From: Tethya wilhelma
Taxonomy: Eukaryota; Porifera; Demospongiae; Tethyida; Tethyidae
Direction: 5' to 3'
Assembly: GCA_964030475.1 (NCBI GenBank)
Contig: CAXIPT010000006.1
Span: 4,901,531 to 4,965,530 of the forward strand
Length of the DNA stretch: 64,000 nucleotides
In this document: piece by piece, positions 1 through 12,063 of the stretch
How positions within the stretch are numbered: position 1 is the stretch's first letter
Layout: each line of letters opens with the position of its first letter
Notes under the pieces: generated by a model
Seen by the model: only the letters and a program-made list of their open reading frames with translations
What the model was told of the DNA's origin: nothing
Databases searched by the model: none
Position numbers and translations under genes: made by a program

Positions 1-232
1 TGCCGCTACGAGAGGATGACCTCGGGGCAGCTTGAACAGGACCACCACGCCCACTAGTAGTTCGAGAATTGGTGGTATCTTGAGATGTATCAGTTTCATC
101 TGACGAAGAGGAGGAGGAACGTCTACGCCTGGTCATCTTTTCCCTCTTCAGTACCGGATCTGCCAATGCAAGCTCAAGAATAACAACTCCGATAAGTAAT
201 GTGAACAGTAGGAGAGTGATACGTGAGGTCAT
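1..232 (-). CDS. Small basic secreted protein, copy A (partial, cut by window edge)
   Basis: An ATG at 232-230 opens a frame that runs off the left edge. The protein begins MTSRITLLLFTLLIGVVILE, a typical signal peptide, with probable cleavage after ALA at about residue 24. A short acidic/basic DPVLKREK segment and an Arg/Ser-rich tail follow. It is clearly paralogous to the intact gene at 2061-2462 (same MTSRIT start, ADPVL junction and Arg-rich linker) but differs at many positions, so it is an older duplicate. The 5' flank (about 300-790) also matches the flank of the other copy. Function unknown; a secreted cationic peptide is all the sequence supports. Confidence 0.6.
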   Translation of the reverse strand, partial: MTSRITLLLFTLLIGVVILELALADPVLKREKMTRRRRSSSSSSDETDTSQDTTNSRTTSGRGGPVQAAPRSSSRSG

Positions 233-451
233 GTTGATCGATGGCTGACAGGTTATAACTTGCTTGCTAGCAAGACATGGACTTGAAACACTTAGATACG
301 ACCCTCTTAAGCTTACTTGAAACAAAAGGAAGTCTTTTATAAGTAAACTGAATAGATACACATGTGACACAGACATACAGTCGCTCCAAAACACAGATTT
401 ACAAATTGGTATAGTATTAGGATTTGAATACAGATTTGTGACAATTACAAG

Positions 452-1002
452 CTAATCTAATTGTAAGAACACTGCCAATAAGTCGATCACAATGGAACTT
501 TTTAGCAGGTAACCATAGCAACACCATATGCATGCACAATTCAAAACGCTACAGTATACATCTAACAGTAAAATATCTTTCAAAGTGAACAGAGATGGAT
601 AATGTGGCCCACAAAGCATGGACCGAAGGTGCCATGGAGTAGTAATAGCATTATTGGCGATGTTATTTGACCACCTCCACCCAAGATAGATGAGACCATT
701 CTTGAAATTGTTCAACCACGATAGCTGTTCAGTTACAAATTAGAGCATGAAATGTATACACTACAGGTAAGAGTAGGCAATACCTGGACACAAACAAACA
801 AACTAACAAACAAACAAGAAAATAACAACATACAACCAACAATGAACATATGGGGTCAAAAACACTCATGCATGTGTTTACATAACACAACAAAAGTCTT
901 GCAAAAATGTGCCATGTCTGCGACAAAAAATTATCCCAGTAGTAATCAATCTTTACAACTATCAGTCAAGATCAAGACCTTCTTTGCTGCCCCCTCAAGA
1001 TT
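452..1002. other. Gene-free stretch, ancient duplicate of 2700-3350
   Basis: I see no convincing gene. Much of 300-790 is alignable by eye to about 2560-3360: the shared blocks include a run reading GATAGATGAGACCATTCTTG and the junction GAGTAGGCAATACCTGGA. It is the upstream flank of the duplicated secreted-peptide unit. The short ORFs here have no recognisable features. Confidence 0.5.
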
Positions 1003-1281
1003 CTAATCATCTATGTCACCACCACCACCATTTAACTCATTTAGGTCTTGATCTCCATTGCTCATACCTTGTGAGCCACCCCTTCCTCTGCCACGACTGG
1101 GACTGCTACTCAAGGATAGAGAGGTAGAAACTCAAGACACAGTAGTTTCATCTTGTGAAGTGAGGATGGGGGTGATGATGAATCCTCTTCTTCCCTCTTA
1201 AGCCCTGAATCTGCTGATGCAAGCTCGACAATGAGAACACAAGTATTGCAAGCAGTAGGAGAGTGATACATCAAGTCATGT
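1003..1281 (-). pseudogene. Decayed copy of the secreted-peptide gene
   Basis: The minus strand from 1281 reads M-T-stop-C-I-T-L-L-L-L-A-I-L-V, matching the MTSRITVLLLAILV start of the 2061-2462 gene with a stop at codon 3. Further frame changes follow. Recognisable blocks continue (ETTVS with a stop where the gene has R, then a GRGRGG-type run and a Gly-rich end). At least two stops and a frameshift make it a pseudogene. It lies immediately upstream (gene sense) of the 438-bp tandem duplication. Confidence 0.65.
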
Positions 1282-1296
1282 CGATTGATAACTGTA

Positions 1297-2172
1297 CAAT
1301 ACTATATGAAAGTATACACGTAGTATACATGTATGTAGTTTTGGCTGCAGTTTTATTGAGAGCAATTTTCTTTTCACTATAGTATTGATTAATTTTCATA
1401 ACATGTTTTCAATTTCACAAAATCCATGACACAAACAAATAATATAGACACAACAACAAGTATCGAGAGTCATACATGCAAGTCCACATTATGCCTTATT
1501 ACGATAACACTGCGCACAAAAGCAACAAAAAAAAGTCATAACAAAGCTTCTCTGCAAATTAAAACATTGCATGCAAAGCATTAAATCTTTACGAGTGTCA
1601 GTCAACAAGCTCTTCATCCTTATTATCGGCGTCCCACAATCACTATATTACCGCCAAGACCCCCAAATCTTTCACGTAGCTCTTCTATTGTCAGACCCTG
1701 AAGACCATTACCGCCATTACCGCCATTACCACCTCAATACTATATGAAAGTATACACGTAGTATACATGTATGTAGTTTTGGCTGCAGTTTTATTGAGAG
1801 CAATTTTCTTTTCACTATAGTATTGATTAATTTTCATAACATGTTTTCAATTTCACAAAATCCATGACACAAACAAATAATATAGACACAACAACAAGTA
1901 TCGAGAGTCATACATGCAAGTCCACATTATGCCTTATTACGATAACACTGCGCACAAAAGCAACAAAAAAAAGTCATAACAAAGCTTCTCTGCAAATTAA
2001 AACATTGCATGCAAAGCATTAAATCTTTACGAGTGTCAGTCAACAAGCTCTTCATCCTTATTATCGGCGTCCCACAATCACTATATTACCGCCAAGACCC
2101 CCAAATCTTTCACGTAGCTCTTCTATTGTCAGACCCTGAAGACCATTACCGCCATTACCGCCATTACCACCA
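1297..2172. repeat. 438-bp direct tandem duplication
   Basis: Positions 1297-1734 and 1735-2172 are a head-to-tail duplication with a constant 438-bp offset and no difference that I noticed. The right copy holds the last 37 or so codons and 3' flank of the intact secreted-peptide gene; the left copy is therefore an orphan 3' end with no start. Perfect identity implies either a very recent duplication or an assembly artefact. Confidence 0.85.
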
Positions 2173-2462
2173 TTTCCGCCGTTACTGCCATTCGAATTTC
2201 GCGATCCAGTATTCGTGTTTCGTGATCCAGCCCTTCCTCTACCTCGGCGACTCACCGGACTCTGGGCTCGACGGCCACCGCTACTCCTCCTAGAGGATCG
2301 AGAATTGGTGGAAACTCGGGACACACTAGTTTCCTCTCTTGGAGTAGAAGGACGTCGATGACGCCTCTTTTCCCTCTCCAGCACTGGATCAGCCGACACA
2401 AGCTCAAGAACGACAACGCCAACAAGTATGGCAAGCAGTAGGACAGTGATACGTGAGGTCAT
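2061..2462 (-). CDS. Small basic Gly/Arg/Ser-rich secreted protein (intact copy)
   Basis: Single-exon frame of 133 codons plus stop, starting at ATG 2462-2460. Residues 1-24 form a signal peptide ending LVSA. Residues 25-95 are very basic and serine-rich (KRRHRR, RRSSGGRR, RRGRGR). Residues about 92-107 are a NGG tandem repeat, and the C-terminus is a more ordered segment with TIEELRERFGGLGG followed by NIVIVGRR. No cysteines occur in the mature part. I do not recognise the family. The composition would suit a cationic matrix or antimicrobial peptide, but that is speculation. Copies at 1-232 and 1003-1281 show a small local family. The 3' end lies in the 438-bp tandem duplication. Confidence 0.65.
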   Translation of the reverse strand: MTSRITVLLLAILVGVVVLELVSADPVLEREKRRHRRPSTPREETSVSRVSTNSRSSRRSSGGRRAQSPVSRRGRGRAGSRNTNTGSRNSNGSNGGNGGNGGNGGNGLQGLTIEELRERFGGLGGNIVIVGRR

Positions 2463-3343
2463 TTCGATTGATGGCTGACAATATAATTATTAGGACTAAT
2501 TGATAGTTGGCTAAGTGTGTATAACTTGCTTGTTACGATGAAAAACTATATGTACAATCGATTTAGTTCAAACTTGCAATACAAAGAAAAAGCAAAAGTC
2601 TTTTATAACTAAACTGAATTGTCACACGTGATGCAGACACACACTCGCCGTAAAACACTAAACAATCTGTTACTCATGGATACAAATTGCTAGTCTACGT
2701 ACCGTTTTACAACAATTAAGCTAATTTAATTGGAAGAGCACTGTGTGAAATTGTGCCAAAAAGTCCATCACAGTGGAACCTTTTAGCAAGTAACCACAAC
2801 AACCTTAGATACATGTACACACACAAACTAAAAGCTACAGTATGTAACCTTGCACCATTATACTAAACAGTAAAATGTCTTTCAAAGTGCAAAAGTGATG
2901 GACACTCTGACATATAATTTTAAGCATGGACTTAAAATGCCATGGTGGGGTAAGAGCATTGTCAGTTGTATGGTGATGTTGTTAGAACCCCTCCACCCAA
3001 GATAGATGAGACCATTCTTGAAATTGTTCAACCACAATGCTTGTTCAGTTACAAATTAAAGCACACACGACTATGTTTATTGTACATCTTATCTAGTGAT
3101 GGATTTCTAAATAATGCCCAGGCTATATACATACATACACACAAACACACACACACAATGAACATAAGTAAGCATGCTGGCCATACATACTTCAATATGG
3201 CACCTTTTAACATAGTAACGTACAAGAAATTAGTCGCCCAAACAGCCAACACCCAAATTCAACACACCTAACACCGCACGAAGACTGCAGACACTATATG
3301 ACTATCGCATCCCACGCTACAGCTAGGTAGGAGTAGGCAATAC
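2463..3343. other. Intergenic region between secreted-peptide gene and last visible NOMO exon
   Basis: No supportable gene. It contains the duplicated upstream flank of the secreted-peptide unit (compare 300-790) and a short CA run near 3140-3160. I looked here on the minus strand for the missing C-terminal exons of NOMO and did not find them. Confidence 0.45.
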
Positions 3344-4417
3344 CTGGATTGTTTTAGTTGGAGGGAGAGAGCGGGCGATTTCACTGTCTTCATCGTCACA
3401 CTGGACTGACAAGGTGTAGCTGCAGTTAGGCTAGACATTGGAGGAGGAAAAAACATCACAATAATCATTACACAAGTACACTATCTTTGTATGCTTTTGA
3501 TGTGCTCGTGCAAACAAAACAAAAATCGAATAAATCACATTGCAGATACTCTTACTAAGATCAGTACACTACAGAATTTAAACTTTGTTCTTTCTTATTA
3601 AGACTTCAGCCAAACAACAAGTGCTCATGTTGAACATCTCTCGTCACTTACAGCTAGTCCACGAAGGCGATAGGTTCCTTCATTGTCAGTGAGGGCATCT
3701 TCAGTTGTCACACTGCAATCAGGGTTGACACTGTTTACAAATACCTGTGTGTGATGTGTGTGAGGGTGTGGGTGTGTGAGGGTGTGAGGGTGTGGGTATG
3801 AGAAAGTGAAACTGAAACTGACCTTCACTGTCACTCCTTCCATTGGATATCGATTCAGTGTCGTCACTTTCCCAGAGCATCCAAAAGCCACTCTTCTCCC
3901 TGTGAAGGCAATCTCCTCACTCTGACCTTGAACAATGGTGACAACCTATATACACACACACATGTATGTATGTACATTCGATTGGAAAGATCAACCAAAT
4001 CTGTACTCTAATCTTTCCAATACTTCTATATCTCACAAAAGTCATGCGGCACGATATAGAAGGTTATGAAGTACCTTAGAAGATGGTTCAAACTGGTACT
4101 CTCTCAGCAAAGGTTTGATGAAATACTGGCCTGGAGTCTACAATAATAAGGCATACAATTGAAGTTAACATCACCGTCCTAGCTAGTCTCGTGCCCAGCC
4201 TCTCCTGCCCACATGCTACTCGCACGGGTAGCACGTGGGCAGGAGAGGCTGGGGACGAGACTACGTCCTAGCACCTATAGCACTTTTTAAATCTAAACTT
4301 GCCAGTTTCTTGTACTCAAGGTGACCTCCATCGCTGGTGAAGTTGTTGCTTCTAAAGTTAGCACCGCTCAAAGAGACAAACACATTGGAGAGGGGAGTAT
4401 CATCAGTGTCAACTGCC

Positions 4418-4463
<46 letters not shown>

Positions 4464-7400
4464 TGTGCAGAGTTAATTTCAGCTACAAGAGGATAGATAA
4501 ACCCACACATACTTGAATGACAATCCGAGATAGTTTCATCGCTTTGAATGAGCGTGAATCATCTTCAAGTGGTTCAAAAACATATCCTTCTAACGCTGCC
4601 ACCTAAAGAACAGGAGCAAAACGAGTCTCAATCACTAACATGACCATCAAAAATGTATCCAGGCAACCATACCACAACAAATTCATCTCCACTGTGAAAG
4701 GGTCCTCCCCTGCAATAATTAGCATTACATCGTAACGATATTCCAATTAAAGCCCACCACAACTAACTCACTGATAGCGCCCCTTGTCGTCTGTGGTTGT
4801 TGAATAAATCGTCCCCTCGTTAGATTGGATGGAGATATCGACTCCCCTCAGGGTGGGCGAGATGTGACCACTGATCATTTGTCCCTCGCTACCCTCGAAG
4901 GGAGTGATGGCCTGAGGGCAGTCTTCAGAGACCGTGATCCTACGGCTTGGAGGCGTGAACATCAGTTTGGAAGACGTGGGAACCACTTCTAATTCGTCTG
5001 CTGGTCTATATGTACATATGGAGAGGGAATGGGGAATTGGGAGTGAAATGGTATGCACCTAACCATTACCCTTATCGTGGTATGTACCCTTATCCTAATG
5101 TATGAATGCACCTAGCTATTCTACCCAGCTAGACTACAACAGCTAGCTACCTACAATGTGAGAAAACACTGCCACACCTTAATGGCTAGAAGACAACTGT
5201 ATCACACCAATATCAAGCAACAATAGTCAACTATGTAGGCAAAACCAGCACTAAAAGCCCAACTCCTTTCACAAAGTTTTTTTTGGCAAGCAAGACCAAG
5301 TTAACTTAAGCTTAACCTGATTAACATCACTATAACGTCATACTTTGCAATGAAGGAGAAGGAGTAGGTCCTCAGGGCGTCCTCTCCCCCGGCCTCTCCC
5401 TTGCTCCCCGTCTGGACCACATCGGAGGGACTCAACTCCTGATCACCAGCGGCAAATCTCACCGACCTGTACAGCAAGAAAAACAGGTTTGTAGTTCAAT
5501 GTAACGTGTTATGGTGAACATAATTATAGCAGACTGACTGCACAGTTGTAAATACACAATGTCGTACAATAATGTACGTTCATTCATTGAATCAGCTAGA
5601 AGACTCTTCTAATTAAGAGAAAGCCAATCTCTATTTTCAAACAATATTATGTTATTCAAAATTTCAAATTACATTTGCTTCTCTATTTTTCAAACAAATT
5701 ATACCATTCAGGCATTTCTTAGGTGTACCCCTAGGCGTAACCTCTGTTGAATTATGACAAATTTGTTTACCTAATTGTCAACTTTAGTGATTTGTCCTCC
5801 TTCTGTGCCAGTACGCTCGCAGAGAGGGTGTGGCCAATGGATTGCATCACCAGTGGCTTCGTGGATGACCTGGTAAGGGAATAAGAAGTGCCGTAGGAAC
5901 AAAGTGGCGTGATTGAATTTGTAGGGAGGAGCTCGACTAGAATGAACGAACTAACGTACGTATCAAAAGAGTAGGAGTTCTTTTCAAACTTGTAGCAAGA
6001 TTTGGGCATCACTTTATACACACCTAGAGTGAAATACCGTATAGTGGGTAAATTTGGCACGCTTGAAATTTGGCAAATTCCTGTTTTAGCATTATCGGTG
6101 ATTTCAAATTTGGCAATTTAATTCTGCACGCTGCATTGTTTATATGCAAATATAACTATTTGGCAATTTGAAGAATAATTCACCAATTCGCCAAAATTTG
6201 ATTCTCACCAAATTTACCCACTGTACAGTATGTGAACACACATACATATTAATATGGTCATAATAATTAATTACAATCAAATACACTTAAGCTAAATAAA
6301 CCAGTGAAAAAAGAGCTCACAAGGAACTGACCTGGCTTGGTGAGACAGAGCTGACCCTCACCAACTAATACAGCATCAATCCCTTTACCTTTGCCGAGAG
6401 AATAGGTCTAAACGAAAAGGGGAGAAAAAAGTTTGTTACAGATAAGAATCTTTCTGTTCTATCATTGCTGTGAGTCCAGCTCCTATAAACTCATTGTTGC
6501 ATGTGAATGTGTGTCCTTGACGTACCACAGGGGTGTCATGTGACACGGAGTAGGCCATGGTGTAGCCAGTCTGGTTGAACTCTAATGGGGGCAGTGATCC
6601 TTGGTCCACCTCTACCACCAGCTCCTGGGAGCCCCAGCACCACACAGAGTGGCCAATGGACACTGGAGGAGGGGGTGGGGAACAATACAGAGGGTTATAA
6701 TTATATGGCTTATATAAGCTGTAGAGTGTATGAGGTATCACTGTATATTAGAAGCAATATTGAAATGATGGTAGTGGTTGTCAAAATACAGGCTAAGGAT
6801 TTGCAATAGTAAAATAGCAAGTGGTTTTGAGGACCATCTAGCAACTGATATTTGACTCACCAGAGACTGTACCAGGAAGAACATTATCGAAAGCGAAACT
6901 ACCCTCCTTGCCATCAGAAACAACCTACAAACAAACAAATAAACATTAACTTAAATACGATCCATTATTATACAAAAAAGATAATTTTTCACCTTTGTAG
7001 TAAGAGCTTGTCCATTACTGCCCTTCTTCTCAACACGCTTCAAAGAAACCTCCATTTCCGGACATTTTTCTAAAGGATTGAGCACCTCACATTACAAACA
7101 CATAAACCACTGTTACACAGCCACCTTCATGGTATATAGCCTGTATGTTATAATGATAATTGGGAGCACAGAGAGGGAAAAGTTTAGTGCAGTCTTAACT
7201 TTCCCAGACGTCTTTCATCAAACACGAATTTTAGCTTTTTTGCAGATAACCTGTGCAGTGCTTATGTGCATATATTATGCTACAGAGAATTCATGGATGG
7301 CAGATGGAAGCTATTGTGCAGCCACTACCTACCAATACATCTGACAGTTCCTGAGAGGGAGGCCTACAAATAAGTTGTATAAGTTATTGTGCAACCACCA

Positions 7401-9519
7401 CCTACCAATACATCTGACAGTGCCTGAGAGGGAAGCCAGGAACTGGTGGAAGTTGATCCTGGTGTCTATGGGTCTGTCTCTCATGACAACGGGCTGCTCT
7501 GAAGGAAGGATGATCAGCCCAGCTTCCCTCTCCTCTTCAGTAACAACCACCTACAGCATGAACGAATGAATGTTAGGTACAGCACTGCAAAAAACTTGAA
7601 AATTATCATTACTTTGAAAGAAACAAAAGCATTGTTTAAAGTTTCAAGAGACAGCTCACAGTTAATTTTCAGTTAAATCATGGATATTATAGCCGAGAGC
7701 TATATTATCCATGGTTACTATAGATATAGCTATACACAGAGAAAGACATAGTGGGATGGAGGATCTGTTGCAAATTACACTTTAATGTTTAATGTTGGAT
7801 GTCAGATGCCGCATGTCGCATGTCGCATGTCGCATGTTGAATGTCGCATGCCGCATGTCGCATGTTGAGATGTCGCATGTCGCAGGCCGCATGTCGCATG
7901 TCGCATGTTGAATGTCGCATGTCGCAGGCTGCATGTCGCATGTCGCATGTTGAATGTCGCATGTCGCAGGTCGCATGTCGCATGTTGCATGTTGAATGTC
8001 GCAGGTCGCATGTTGCAGGCCGCATGTCGCATGTCGCATGTTGAGATGTCGCATGTCGCATGTCGCATGTTGAATGTCGCATGTTGAATGTTGCATGTCG
8101 CATGTCGCATGTCGCATGTTGAGATGTCGCATGTTGCAGGCCGCATGTTGAATGTCGCATGTTGAATGTCACATGTTGAATGTCACATGTCGCATGTCGC
8201 ATGTTGCATGTTTAGATGTCGCATGTCGCAGGCCGCATGTCGCATGTTGAATGTTGCATGTCGCATGTTGAATGTTGCATGTCGCATGTCGCATGCCGCA
8301 TGCCGCATGCCGCATGCCGCATGTCGCATGTTGAGATGTCGCATGTCGCAGGCCGCATGTCGCATGTCGCATGTTGAATGTCGCATGTCGCATGTTGAAT
8401 GTCGCATGTTGAATGTCACATGCCGCATATCAAATGTTGCATGTCGTTTAGCGGGAATTTTTTGTGTGGTGCAAATTTTCCGTATTTTTCATATGCCGTT
8501 CAAATATACGAAATTATAAAACTGCAAAAATTTAACTTTGGCATTATGTGCAATACAAGCACACACCGCATGTATGAAATTTAAAACTACAAAAAGAATT
8601 TTGGCACTCTTTTACTGACTTATATAAAATTTTGAACTATAAAAATTACCTTGAACTTATATTCTCCCAGAGGCAGGAAGACGCTGTAATGTCCACGTTC
8701 ATCGGAGGTCACAGAGGTCACTAACGAAGGAGAGGTGTTCCCAGTGTACACCTGTACCTCACGAGACGAAGCCTGAGGAAATTACACATAAATAGAGAGA
8801 GTAATATTGAACATAAACACAACATATTAAAAATGAGTATTACATCATCCAGCTATTATACTAGGTGAGTGATGTCACTAACATATCGTGATGGTCTTGG
8901 ATAAATAGAGAGTAATATTGAACATAAACACAACATAACGATGAGTAGTACAACATCAGCTAATACTAGGTGAGTAAAATCACTGATGTACAATGCAAGT
9001 GACGGTCTTGGATAAATAGAGAGAGTAATATTGAACATAAACACAATGAGCATTACATCATCAACTAGTACACCCGAGATGAGTGATGTCACTAACGTAC
9101 AGTGATGGTCTTGGAGGGGGGTGTGGTGAGGCTGATGATCCCTCGGATGAGGAACTTGGAGGTGACGATGTCAGGGATGGTGTGGTTGGAGGGGGAGATG
9201 TACACCTCCAGGGGATCAAAGAACAGGTTGGGCGAGTTCACCTGGACAGATGGCGAGGCATAAAAAGGTTGGACAAGATATATGGCTACTACTAGTCTCG
9301 ATCCCAGGCCCTTCCCTTAGCTTTTTTAGAATCTGAAAGGGGGAGCTTGGGAATGAGGCTAGTTACTCTCTATTTATAAACAAATGATTTTTAATTGTAC
9401 CTGTATACTGTATGTGCCAGTTGTAACATTGTGCAGTCGATAGACCCCCTTGGAATCAGTTCTAGTGAAGAGCACGCCATTTACATATACTCTGGCTCCA
9501 TTCACTATTCCCAGCTGGA

Positions 9520-9574
<55 letters not shown>

Positions 9575-12027
9575 TCTACAATCAAACGACTAGAATGTAG
9601 CTAGCAGACACGACATATAGTTGTACCACAATCTCTCTTTCAGGATAATAAAAGGGTTACTTATAACTTACCCTTTTAGTGAGAAGAACTTTCCCAGAGA
9701 CAGAAAACCCTTGCACTTCAAAAGACGGCTGTACACACACACAAAGAGAGACACAGTACAGTAAAAGCAAGAGCAGTAGTCATTGCGGGACACACAAACA
9801 CGTACACAACACACAGGTGGAAGGTGGCACACAAGTAGCATACCTCAACAATGACTGTATCGTTGAGCACACTGATCTTCAGCTCAGTCGGCTGCACTTC
9901 AAACTCCAGAGTATCACGACGATAGACAGGCACCTGCAGAGGCAGAGAGGCAGAGAGAGAGAGGGAGAGAGAGAGAGAGGGAGAGAGATGAACACGCACA
10001 ACCAGAGAACAGGATCATGAAAATGCATAGCCTTAAACCAGGCTCTCTCGGGCTAATTTTTTTCCACATGCAAATTATCATACGCAGTTAATAATTCGTG
10101 TACGGAAAAAAATTAGCGGGAGAAAACTGGTTTGAGGCTAGAAATGCATGTACATGGGTCAAGTACATGTAACTATGCAAACTGGATCTAATGTAGACTC
10201 TCTTATTCTATTAAGCTAGATCCCTTTTTTTTTTTTTTTTCTCTACCCCTGCAGCTCAGTAGTCTAGAGCCTTCTCTGGACACTGACCAAGGTGAAGGTC
10301 CCAGGAGGAAGAGAGTCAAAGACAAACTGACCACTCTTGTCTGACGTGACCTCACAAGATGGCCGAGATGAAGACGATGATGATGGTGAAACTTCAGCTG
10401 GCTTTACACAATCAACCTGTCAGCCATCAGAAGAAGAAACCAAGTTAAAGATAACATGAGTTAATACTCTGTATTCGTAGAACTGAGTAATGCACAGAAT
10501 CTTACATGTAAAACAAATCAATTGAACAGATCAAATTGACCACATACCTTGACCCCTGGGTCTGAGTGGAGTTGAATTTGGACCCCCTCCACTGGTTCTC
10601 CCCCGCTGAATACAGCCCCCTGTAATAGCGAATGTAATGATGTAATGGTCTCCAGTGTTGCTATGACAACCAAGCAACACACACACACACACACACACAC
10701 ATGTACCTTGACATCGTAACCAATGACAACCGGACCAGAATCTAAAGACACACCGACAGAATCTCCTTCAACTAATACTTCAACCGGCTCCTAGAATGAG
10801 ATTATATGTTGGTACAAAGTCATCTCAAAACATGTTGAAGATAAAACTTAAATTTCTCCACAAAAAAAAAATAATCATGCTTGCCAATAATTAAACTATT
10901 GAAATCCTAAGAATCCCCTTCCAACCATACAATAGTACTACTCACACACACTTACCTTTGATAGCCTCCATACAGTGTGTGAGGCCAAGAGCTGATAGGC
11001 TCCAGGGACAATACCCTCAAACAAATACCTGAATGGAACAATGACACAGAGCTACATGCGCTAACATCGTGACAGTACAGGTACATGCATGCAGGGGTAT
11101 GAGTTCAGAGGTGATACGACAAGAGCACACACTTTGTTCAGTCAGCAAATGATACACATGATCAATTCCTATTAAACATGTATAAATAGCTCAGTGGTAA
11201 GAGCATTCGACTAGAATTTGAAACATTTTGGGTTAGAATGCAGGCTAGATTTCAAGTTTTCTTCCTATTGATTCCCCATGTGACTGGAATGCCCCACTAT
11301 GTTAGCCCATGCTGCTGACCTTCCATCTTCAGTGGTGATGGTTTCTTGTGCCTTCTCTTCTCCTTTCATCAGCTTGACTGTCACACCACTGGGCCCGACC
11401 TTTAACCCCGAGCTCAATATCTAAACACACACACACACACACACATATATACAAGCAAGATCAAGACTAGTGTATACAGTGCTAGCATGATACACAAACT
11501 AAGGTACATGTAGAAAATCTGATACAAAGCTGATGTACACATATCCCTTCTGCCATGGCACGATCCATCAATAGCGAGTGCATACAAGATGTAATGATGC
11601 AATGCAGTCCTCACCTGTCCTAAAACAGAGAAGCCAAGCAGCTCAAAGTTGATGTCCTCGGCCATGCTACACCTGTCTGTCTCACCGTCAACAAACAGAG
11701 AGAACTCAGACGGCTCTGAAAAAGAGATGAAAACAAAACTGTAAATAGCTCCATGCCCACAACAATGTATGTAGCTTCAACGCTATAAATTCTCACCTAT
11801 TAGCCATCCTTCTGGTGAATCAATCTTAATGACAAACTCTCCCTGAAATAAACATGACGTGAACTTAAACCTAACTTTATATATAGCAGCTTTAGGTTGA
11901 CAGTGAAGATCGAGGAGTAGACTTTAACAATGGCTTACCCTGTCATAAAGAGGTATGAGGAAGTAGCCATTGTTTGGGGCACAGTCTGTTGTGTACTTGA
12001 GAACACCACTCTTGGAAAACATCTTTG

Positions 12028-12063
<36 letters not shown>

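Noticed and set aside
7790..8440. CRISPR-like regular repeat
   Set aside because: Units are 7 bases and contiguous without spacers, and the genome is eukaryotic.
7782..8519. Eight or more overlapping ORFs (MRHATCD / MSHVECRM repeats) on both strands
   Set aside because: They are products of the stop-poor 7-base minisatellite; both strands and several frames are open equally, with no splice or start context.
11185..11260. Functional tRNA gene
   Set aside because: The B box is mutated, no acceptor stem pairing is evident, and the downstream sequence is shared with another degenerate copy, so it is a SINE fragment.
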